A stretch of DNA of 43,809 bases from Lachnospiraceae bacterium. GTDB taxonomy: Bacteria; Bacillota; Clostridia; Lachnospirales; Lachnospiraceae. Below the pieces are notes generated by a model. It saw only the letters and a list, made by a program, of their open reading frames with translations, was not told the origin of the DNA and did no database searches. Position 1 is the first letter of the stretch, and each line of letters starts with the position of its first letter. Made by a program: the position numbers and the translations under genes. Positions 37,545-43,809 of this stretch are shown in pieces. The DNA lies in assembly GCA_009777715.1 (NCBI GenBank), contig WRLH01000025.1:1-43809 (forward strand), read 5' to 3'.

Positions 37545-38606
37545 ATGAATATGTCAAATACCATGAAAGCGGCTTATTTGCCGGGCAACAGCACCGTCGT
37601 ATTAAAGGAAGTCCCGATTCCCGAACCGGGATATGGCCAAGTTTTATTAAAAACCAAGGCATCAACTATCTGCGGAAGTGATATCCGCGCCATTTACCGT
37701 GAGCATATTGGCAAAGGCCCGGAGGGTTACCAAAACAAAATTGCCGGACACGAGCCGGCCGGGCAGATTGTCGGGGGCGGCCTGGGCTTAAAACGATTTA
37801 AGATTGGTGACCGGGTTGCGGTTTACCATATTTCCGGCTGCGGCGTATGTATGGATTGCCGCCGCGGTTATCAGATTTCCTGCACCAGCGAACACCGCGC
37901 CGCCTATGGCTGGCAGCGTGATGGCGGAATGGCCCCTTTTATGCTGGTTGATGAGCGGGACCTTATCCCTTTGCCGGATTCCCTTTCTTATCTTGACGGA
38001 GCCCAGGTGGCTTGCGGCTTTGGGACAGTCTATGAAGGTTTGCTTAGGATCGGCATTTCCGGGACTGACGCGGTGCTAGTAACCGGGCTTGGGCCAGTCG
38101 GCTTAGCGGCTTTAATGCTGGCAAGAGCAATGGGGGCGGAGAAATTATACGCTTATGACATGAACGCCTACCGCTGCCAGCTGGCAGTTGATAAAGGGCT
38201 TGCCGATCATATCATCTGGCCGCACGAGGAACTGCTTCCCAAAATTGCGAAGCTAACAGACGGATACGGTGTTGAACGCGCTGTTGATTGTTCGGGAAAC
38301 ACAAAAGCCCGCCAGGGTGCAATCAGGGCAACATCGAAATGGGGAAAAATCGTTTTTATCGGCGAGGGCGGGACAGTTGAATTTAATCCCAGCCCTGATA
38401 TCATCCATGACCAAAAAAGCATTTACGGCTCATGGGTGACCAGCACATGGAGAATGGAAGAGCTGATGGGCAAAATTGTCCGCTGGGGCATTCACCCCGA
38501 TGAGCTTATTACCCACAAATATAGTTTGGAGAAGACTGATAAAGCTTATGCCATGATGAATAAGGGCAATTGCGGCAAAGTTGCGGTCGTCTTTGAGGAA
38601 GATTAG
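37545..38606 (+). CDS. Zinc-dependent MDR-family alcohol/polyol dehydrogenase
   Basis: The 353-residue enzyme has catalytic zinc ligands C43 (STICGSD) and H69-E70 (GHEPAG). The structural zinc cluster is C99, C102, C105 and C113. A Rossmann NAD-binding GLGPVGLAALML lies near 180. Family members oxidise secondary alcohols of sugars or polyols; in this setting it may act on L-fucose or a related sugar alcohol. AAAGGA lies upstream. It is followed after 7 bp by an aldo/keto reductase, so the pair may interconvert one sugar between oxidation states. Confidence 0.9.
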   Translation: MNMSNTMKAAYLPGNSTVVLKEVPIPEPGYGQVLLKTKASTICGSDIRAIYREHIGKGPEGYQNKIAGHEPAGQIVGGGLGLKRFKIGDRVAVYHISGCGVCMDCRRGYQISCTSEHRAAYGWQRDGGMAPFMLVDERDLIPLPDSLSYLDGAQVACGFGTVYEGLLRIGISGTDAVLVTGLGPVGLAALMLARAMGAEKLYAYDMNAYRCQLAVDKGLADHIIWPHEELLPKIAKLTDGYGVERAVDCSGNTKARQGAIRATSKWGKIVFIGEGGTVEFNPSPDIIHDQKSIYGSWVTSTWRMEELMGKIVRWGIHPDELITHKYSLEKTDKAYAMMNKGNCGKVAVVFEED

Positions 38607-38613
38607 GAGCATT

Positions 38614-39609
38614 ATGGCAGTTATGGAGATAAACCAAGAGAAAATCCCCACCGTAAGGCTTTTTGACGGTCAGTTAGCCCCTTGTATCGGCATGGGTACA
38701 TTTGGCTCTGACCACGCCAGCCCGGTTAAGGTAAAGGAAGCGGTTTATGGCGCGATCCGGTATGGATACCGTTTCTTTGACTGTGCCTCGGTCTATGGCA
38801 ATGAAGCCGAAATCGGGGAAATTTTTACAAAAGCGGTCAGTGAAGGCATTGTCCGGCGGGGGGAACTGTTCATCACATCGAAAGTATGGAACGACAGGCA
38901 TGGGAAAGGCGATGTCCTCATTAGCTTGGCCCAGACCCTAAAGGATTTACAGCTTGATTATGTTGATTGCTATTTTGTCCACTGGCCCTTTCCCAATTAC
39001 CACGCGCCGGGCTGTGACGCCGATTCCCGCAATCCGGGAGCAAAACCCTTTAAAGCCGGGCAGTTCATGGAAGTATGGCAGCAGATGGAAAAAATTGCTG
39101 ACATGGGCCTTAGCCGCTATATCGGGATGTCAAATATGACAATCCCAAAGCTTGAGGCGGTCCTGCCCTTATGCCGGATTAAGCCCGCCTTTATCGAAAT
39201 GGAATTTCACCCCAGCTTTCAGCAAAAAGAACTATTGGATTATTGCTTTAAGCATGGGATTAAGCCAATCGGATTCTGCCCGCTGGGTTCGCCAAACCGC
39301 CCTGTGCGTGATAAAACCCCGGACGATGTTGTTGACACAGAATTGACCGAGGTAGTCAATGTTGCCGCAGCCAGGGGCATCCACCCGGCTCTTGTCTGCC
39401 TTAAGTGGGCAGTCCAAAAAGGGGTAATCCCGATTCCTTTTTCAACAAACGAAAAAAATTACCAAGCCAATCTGCGCTGTGTGACAGAGGGTTTGCTTAA
39501 AAAAAGCGAAATGGAATTGCTAGAAAAAGCGGAGCGGAATTGCCGTTTAGTCAAAGGGCAGGTTTTTTTGTGGCCGGAAGCTAAAGGTTGGCAGGATTTA
39601 TGGGACTAA
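38614..39609 (+). CDS. Aldo/keto reductase
   Basis: The start is set at 38614 (MAVMEINQEKIPTVRLF), with AGGAG just upstream; an ATG at 38623 is also possible. The 331-residue barrel has the catalytic tetrad D56 (FFDCAS), Y61 (VYGNE), K90 (ITSKVW) and H123 (YFVHWPF), plus the cofactor-binding IPIPFSTNEKNY near 270. It belongs to the NADPH aldose/keto reductase family and is probably a partner of the dehydrogenase just upstream. Substrate not identifiable. Confidence 0.92.
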   Translation: MAVMEINQEKIPTVRLFDGQLAPCIGMGTFGSDHASPVKVKEAVYGAIRYGYRFFDCASVYGNEAEIGEIFTKAVSEGIVRRGELFITSKVWNDRHGKGDVLISLAQTLKDLQLDYVDCYFVHWPFPNYHAPGCDADSRNPGAKPFKAGQFMEVWQQMEKIADMGLSRYIGMSNMTIPKLEAVLPLCRIKPAFIEMEFHPSFQQKELLDYCFKHGIKPIGFCPLGSPNRPVRDKTPDDVVDTELTEVVNVAAARGIHPALVCLKWAVQKGVIPIPFSTNEKNYQANLRCVTEGLLKKSEMELLEKAERNCRLVKGQVFLWPEAKGWQDLWD

Positions 39610-39758
39610 AACGATTTAGTGAAACAATTTATCAAAAAATAGCAAGAATTAGCACAAGATTGACAATAATTAAAAGGCTATTTTCCACAAATTGTGTTAT
39701 CGTATCTCTTAGTACGAAAATGAATTTTCGCGAAAATACATTTGAAGGAAATATGTGT

Positions 39759-40679
39759 ATGGTTAATAAAAAATCAAAATGGTTAGAGTTCCGCTTACAT
39801 ATGGTCCGTTTCTGGACGCTATATGTCATGCTTGCGATTCCCTTATCGCAGGTCGTAATTTTCCGCTATGGCCCAATGATTAATATTTTGGCCGCTTTTA
39901 AGGAAAACAAGTTCCTTTGGCCCGTCATGGAACGCGCATGGGCAGGGAATCACGGTTTTGAGTTTTTCATCAAAGCCTTTGACAATCCTCTTTTCATGGA
40001 GTCTTTGCGCAATACCTTTGTCCTAAGCATACTCCAAATCCTGATTGGTTTTCCGATCCCGATTATTTTGGCTTTATTCCTTAATGAATTACGCTCGACT
40101 TTATTTAAGCGTTTTACGCAGACGATTCTTTATATGCCCAACTTTTTATCCTGGGCGATCATCGGCGGAATGGCAACGGGCATTTTTGGCGCAGCCGGAT
40201 TGGTTAATAATGCGCTGGGAACAAGCATTCCCTTTCTGACTAGCAGCACCCATTGGATATTTTCTTATGTCTTTATCGGCATCTGGCAGAGCATGGGCTG
40301 GAATACTATTATTTTCCTTGCCGCCATTGCCGGGGTGAATCCAGAGCTTTATGAAGCCGCCGCTGTTGACGGGGCGAAACGCTTTCGGATGATGTGGCAC
40401 GTTACCCTGCCAAGCATCCGTTCCGTCATTATTATTCTGCTGTTGCTGAATGTCGGCGGAATCATGGGCAACAACTTTGAGCGGATTATGGCAATGCGTA
40501 ATCCACTTGTTTATGGTGTTTCCGATGTTATCGAGGTTTTTGTTTATGACCGCGGCATTAGGGGAATGGATCAGTCGCTGGCGGCTGCCGTTGGGCTTTT
40601 CCAATCCATTGTATCAGTAGTCTTATTATTTAGTGCGAACGCCATCGCAAAGCGAGCCGGCGAACGCGGAATTATGTGA
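39759..40679 (+). CDS. ABC transporter permease, LplB type
   Basis: The start is set at ATG 39759 because AAGGAA lies 8 bp upstream; a nearer ATG at 39753 is too close. The 306-residue permease has six membrane segments and the EAA loop ELYEAAAVDGAKRFRMMWHVTLPSI, the contact with the ATPase. This type imports oligosaccharides with a lipoprotein binding protein. The first 150 bp after the reductase gene hold a TTGACA at 39660 without a good -10. No ATPase gene is in the window; such transporters often share a distant MsmK-like ATPase. Confidence 0.92.
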   Translation: MVNKKSKWLEFRLHMVRFWTLYVMLAIPLSQVVIFRYGPMINILAAFKENKFLWPVMERAWAGNHGFEFFIKAFDNPLFMESLRNTFVLSILQILIGFPIPIILALFLNELRSTLFKRFTQTILYMPNFLSWAIIGGMATGIFGAAGLVNNALGTSIPFLTSSTHWIFSYVFIGIWQSMGWNTIIFLAAIAGVNPELYEAAAVDGAKRFRMMWHVTLPSIRSVIIILLLLNVGGIMGNNFERIMAMRNPLVYGVSDVIEVFVYDRGIRGMDQSLAAAVGLFQSIVSVVLLFSANAIAKRAGERGIM

Positions 40680-40688
40680 GGTGCGGCC

Positions 40689-41558
40689 ATGAAAAGATTC
40701 AATAGCTCAAAAATAGGTGATGTTTTCATAATCATTATGTTCATTGGCTTGATATGCTTGTGCCTGTTTCCAATCATGAACGTTTTCTCGCGGGCGATGA
40801 GTTCCCCGGCGGCCCTTGTCCGCATGGAAGTGGGACTTTTCCCGGTCGGGCTCAATTTTGATGCCTTTAGCATTGTCTGGAGCGATGCGAAATATCCGCG
40901 GTCGCTATTATGGACAATTATCCTGACAATCATCTGCACGTTTGTTTCACTGGTCCTGACCGTCCTTTGTGCTTATCCGTTTGTCTACAAAGAACTGAAA
41001 TTCAGGAAGACCCTTAACGTCCTTTTAATTTTTACGATGTACTTTGGCGCAGGAATGATTCCGACCTTTCTTTTAATGAGGTCGCTGGGGCTGATTGACC
41101 ACCCGCTTTCGCTTATTTTGCCGAGCGCGCTTAGCATTTTTAATATGATTTTAATGCGGTCATTTTTTTACGGGATTCCCGATAGCCTTAGGGAATCGGC
41201 CCAGATAGACGGCGCAGGGCCGGTCAGGATGCTGGTCTCGATTTATCTGCCGCTTTCAAAGCCGGTGCTGGCAACGATTTCCTTATTTTATGCCGTTGGC
41301 CGCTGGAATGGGTTTGGTGACGCTTTACTGTTTATGAGGGCCGAGCGAGCTTATGACCCGATCCAATTATTGCTTTACCGGATTCAGCAGCAGCTGCAAA
41401 GCATTGATTCAGCCCAGCTTGACGGCGGAGCGACTGGCTTGCCCGAAGCCGCAAGGACGGCGACAATCGTTATTGCCATGGTCCCGATTCTGATTGTTTA
41501 TCCTTTTATCCAAAAGTATTTTGTTTCCGGCGCAACGCTTGGAGCAATCAAAGAATGA
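40689..41558 (+). CDS. ABC transporter permease, LplC/YtcP (MalG-like) type
   Basis: The 289-residue protein has six membrane segments and the EAA loop LRESAQIDGAGPVRMLVSIYLPLSKPVLATI. GAGGTG precedes the ATG, 9 bp after the first permease. The C-terminus VSGATLGAIKE is typical of the LplC/YtcP group. It forms the heterodimeric channel with the LplB-type permease. Confidence 0.93.
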   Translation: MKRFNSSKIGDVFIIIMFIGLICLCLFPIMNVFSRAMSSPAALVRMEVGLFPVGLNFDAFSIVWSDAKYPRSLLWTIILTIICTFVSLVLTVLCAYPFVYKELKFRKTLNVLLIFTMYFGAGMIPTFLLMRSLGLIDHPLSLILPSALSIFNMILMRSFFYGIPDSLRESAQIDGAGPVRMLVSIYLPLSKPVLATISLFYAVGRWNGFGDALLFMRAERAYDPIQLLLYRIQQQLQSIDSAQLDGGATGLPEAARTATIVIAMVPILIVYPFIQKYFVSGATLGAIKE

Positions 41559-41613
41559 TTAATTTACTGGCGAAGCTGGTATTTTAATAAAAGCAACCTA
41601 TAAGGAGGAAGAA

Positions 41614-43356
41614 ATGAAAAAGAAGTTTAAATCACTGGTAGCGCTTCTGCTTTGCACCGTTTTACTGGCAGCTTGCGGAAGCACAACCGAAACACCACAG
41701 GATACTCCGGCAGCACCTGCCCCAGCGCCGCAAGTTACCGCGCCGGACGCACCGCCGGAAACACCGGCTGGCGTATTTGATGAATTGGGACTTGATGAGA
41801 ACCGCCGTTTTTATGAACAGCGTTCGATCCGCGTACTTGCATGGGCACGCGACAATGACCCGACCAAAACCATTTTCGCCGACTACTTGAAAGAAAGAAT
41901 GCTTGAAGAGCATAACGTTGTTGTTGAGTTTGTCACAACAGAACGTTGGAATGAGGTAGACGACCTTACCTTGCTTCTTGCTGAAGGCCAAGCGCCTGAC
42001 GTATGCTACACTTTCAACTACCCGACCATTGAAGCATTCGCAAACCAAGATGTCATTACTGACCTTAATCCATTGCTTGCTGACAGCGGCGACCTTTACC
42101 CCAATTTGTGGGAACGCCTTGGCTGGATGCGGCTTTATTGGAATCAAGACAGTACGACAGGACACGTCTGGTCAATGCTGGGAATGCAGCCTTTTAACCA
42201 AAGGTTCATCTCATTTATCCGTGAAGATTGGCTTAATGCTTTAGGCATGGCTCTTCCGACCACGCTTGAAGAGTTTGAAGCAGCCCTTTATGCCTTCAAA
42301 GACAATGCTGAACTTTTGCTTGGTTCAGATGCCGGGCAGATTGTCCCGCTTCATATGACCGATGATCCAGGCTGGCTTGCCGGTCCGCTTATCGAAAGCT
42401 TTATCCCGAACGACATTACCGACAAAGAGCTTTATATCTCCGGCACAGGTGACCCTGGTGCATCCAATGCCCGTAAGTTCTTTGCCCCTGGCGTTAAGGA
42501 AGCAATCCGTGTCCTTAACAAATGGTACAACGACGGCCTTATCCACCCTGACTTTGCTTTATTCTCACAGACTGATGATACAGCTGACAACTTTGTCCGC
42601 TCCGGTTTCGTTGGCGCAATAGCTGGACACAGCTTTGACCAGCCTTACCGTGACGGCGAAGAAGGCTGGACCGGAAGAATGCACGCTGCCAGGGGAACTG
42701 ACGCAAACTTTATCGCGGTAAATACTTTCAAAAATGATGCTGGCCTTTATCGCAAGTATCTTGGCGCAACTATTGACCGTAATATGTTTATCCCGGCCAC
42801 AAGCACCGAGCCGATCGCCGCTCTTCTTTACCTTGATTTACTTTGCCGTCAAGATGTCATCACTTTCTTACAGATGGGTACCGAAGGCATCAACCACGAA
42901 GTAATGCCGGACGGAGCAATGATGGCTTTATCTGTTGAAGCTGGTGACTACAACCAGATGACATCAGGCCGTAACTATGACCTTAGCATCCCGATTAACG
43001 GTCTTGACTTGGGCGATCCTGATTTGACATCAAAATCAGCTGCCCTTGGTTATGCCGGAGTCGAAGGCCGCTTAATCCAACAAGCTTATGCAGTCCAAGC
43101 GGTAGACAACCGCGTTACCGGCAACGTTGGAACTCCTTCAGTCCAATCAGAAGAAGGCCTTGGCGATACAATCAGGGAACGTGGCAATGCTGCTTTCTGC
43201 CGTGCCATTTTCGCTTCTGTTGACCAGTTCGATGCCGTTTATGACAGCGAAATGGAATCTCTTTACACCCAGTTCGTTAATGCTTCAAGGGACGAACGCT
43301 TAATGCTTTGGGAATCAGTCCATGGCAGTGCTGATATGTTGCCGCAAGGTGATTGA
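41614..43356 (+). CDS. Extracellular solute-binding lipoprotein, LplA type
   Basis: The 580-residue binding protein has a lipoprotein signal peptide, MKKKFKSLVALLLCTVLLAACGS, with lipobox LLAAC at residues 17-21. A Pro/Ala linker (PAAPAPAPQ) follows. The mature part shows the large solute-binding fold of the LplA group: ADYLKERMLEEHNVVVEFV, LLLAEGQAPDVCY, FIREDWLNALGM and TLEEFEAAL. AAGGAGG lies upstream. It is the last gene of the sugar operon, followed by a good terminator. A role in fucosylated oligosaccharide uptake is inferred from the neighbouring fucosidase. Confidence 0.93.
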   Translation: MKKKFKSLVALLLCTVLLAACGSTTETPQDTPAAPAPAPQVTAPDAPPETPAGVFDELGLDENRRFYEQRSIRVLAWARDNDPTKTIFADYLKERMLEEHNVVVEFVTTERWNEVDDLTLLLAEGQAPDVCYTFNYPTIEAFANQDVITDLNPLLADSGDLYPNLWERLGWMRLYWNQDSTTGHVWSMLGMQPFNQRFISFIREDWLNALGMALPTTLEEFEAALYAFKDNAELLLGSDAGQIVPLHMTDDPGWLAGPLIESFIPNDITDKELYISGTGDPGASNARKFFAPGVKEAIRVLNKWYNDGLIHPDFALFSQTDDTADNFVRSGFVGAIAGHSFDQPYRDGEEGWTGRMHAARGTDANFIAVNTFKNDAGLYRKYLGATIDRNMFIPATSTEPIAALLYLDLLCRQDVITFLQMGTEGINHEVMPDGAMMALSVEAGDYNQMTSGRNYDLSIPINGLDLGDPDLTSKSAALGYAGVEGRLIQQAYAVQAVDNRVTGNVGTPSVQSEEGLGDTIRERGNAAFCRAIFASVDQFDAVYDSEMESLYTQFVNASRDERLMLWESVHGSADMLPQGD

Positions 43357-43399
43357 TTTTGGGTTTTATCTGAGAAGTATTAGTTAATAGCAAAAAAGC

Positions 43400-43434
43400 A
43401 CCAGCCCTTAACTTATGTTGGGGGCTGGTTTTTT
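43400..43434 (+). terminator. Terminator of the sugar operon
   Basis: Stem CCAGCCC / GGGCTGG with a 14-nt loop, followed by TTTTTT. Confidence 0.88.
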
Positions 43435-43437
43435 GCG

Positions 43438-43463
43438 CCATTGCGGGCTTGCTCCGCAATCTC
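43438..43463. repeat. REP-like palindrome, copy 4
   Basis: CC-ATTGCGG-gcttgct-CCGCAAT-CT, directly after the operon terminator. Confidence 0.75.
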
Positions 43464-43483
43464 ACCGCGCGTTTGAGGGCTGT

Positions 43484-43644
43484 AGTTACTGCGTAAGTAT
43501 GACTTACATACGTAAGTATGACTTACTGCGTAAGTCAGAAAATAATCTCTTCGTTGCTGTGCCCTAATGAGTGTAAAATTCAAACGTCCATATGGGTAGA
43601 AGGCGGGCAAGGCAACTGCGAGAAACATTTTCTTCCTTACTCAC
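43484..43644. repeat. 19-bp palindromic units plus module A, copy 3
   Basis: Two GTAAGTATGACTTAC units precede module A (43526-43644), in the same order as at 35374-35568. CCGCGCGTTTGAGGGCTG lies just upstream, matching the frame repeat at 35351. Confidence 0.85.
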
Positions 43645-43676
43645 GTTACGAAGTGCGATTCAGCAACGCATTTTCA

Positions 43677-43809
43677 CCCGATGTAAATCCGTGAAAACGG
43701 ACACTTCATCGTGCGATAGAGAGTGCGATTCATAAGACCGACCCTTGAGAAGCGTCGTTACTTATGCGGTGTCCTTTACCGCATTATGTAACGCAACGCT
43801 TCTCTCGGA
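43677..43809 (+). repeat. Module B, copy 3 (cut by window end), hairpin at 43747-43804
   Basis: This copy is nearly identical to 35581-35713, with the same GAGAAGCG/CGCTTCTC arms, and runs off the window. Confidence 0.85.

Noticed and set aside
39660-39700. Promoter before the first permease gene (TTGACA at 39660)
   Set aside because: No acceptable -10 at 16-18 bp; the gene is more simply part of the operon.
43413-43628. Minus-strand frame through module A (FLAVALPAFYPYG...)
   Set aside because: The same frame exists only because module A is repeated; no start signal and no extension outside the repeat.

Overview
The window looks like a Bacillota (Clostridia) chromosome of moderate GC, probably gut- or host-associated. 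The signs are a tryptophan T-box leader, strong AGGAGG-type ribosome sites, a YesN-type AraC regulator next to an LplABC-type sugar transporter, and a Tn1549-like type IV secretion module. No rRNA, tRNA or CRISPR array was seen.

Layout. (1) Positions 1-2800: trpB-trpA on the minus strand behind a T-box riboswitch whose specifier codon reads UGG (Trp). About 590 bp of tandem repeats lies between the T-box terminator and trpB. (2) 2801-3859: a uroporphyrinogen-decarboxylase-like (URO-D) gene, minus strand. (3) 3928-30663: a 26.7-kb integrated conjugative element. Its plus-strand early block holds an IS30-type HTH remnant, parA, a ParB-like gene, two membrane proteins and a winged-helix protein (4084-8008). 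A converging minus-strand transfer operon (27217 down to 8553) encodes a MobC-like protein, relaxase, PcfB-like protein, VirD4, VirB2-like, VirB6-like, PrgI, VirB4, a CHAP hydrolase, a MuF-C-like protein, TopB, SSB and a large coiled-coil anchor protein. A right-end plus-strand cargo block encodes an Mrr-like nuclease, a membrane protein and an intact IS30-family DDE transposase. (4) 30628-43434: an AraC/YesN regulator (minus) divergent from a sugar locus (plus) of two URO-D-like proteins, a GH29 fucosidase, a zinc dehydrogenase, an aldo/keto reductase, two ABC permeases and a lipoprotein binding protein. (5) Dispersed repeats at 1845-2792, 35311-35855 and 43438-43809.

Main result. The conjugative element is bounded like a transposon. 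It has 25-bp imperfect terminal inverted repeats (21/25 identical) at 3929-3953 and 30638-30662, flanked by a perfect 15-bp direct repeat (3913-3927 and 30664-30678). No tyrosine or serine integrase was found; the only complete recombinase is the IS30-family transposase 186 bp inside the right end. Removing the element and one direct repeat restores an AraC reading frame with a different C-terminus. Its stop codon would then lie 17 bp before the URO-D gene at 3859, so the element appears to have split an araC-uroD operon. The right end also carries a near-consensus promoter inside a 9-bp dyad that points outward; in a circular form it would read across the junction toward the parA block. The picture is of a Tn1549-type conjugation machine paired with an IS30-type transposase, comparable in principle to staphylococcal ICE6013.

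Other notable signals are a dispersed hairpin repeat with compensatory base changes, recurring TTGCGA-type palindromes inside the element, an oriT candidate upstream of mobC, and three URO-D paralogues in one glycan locus, only one of which has an HxC...C zinc-site pattern.
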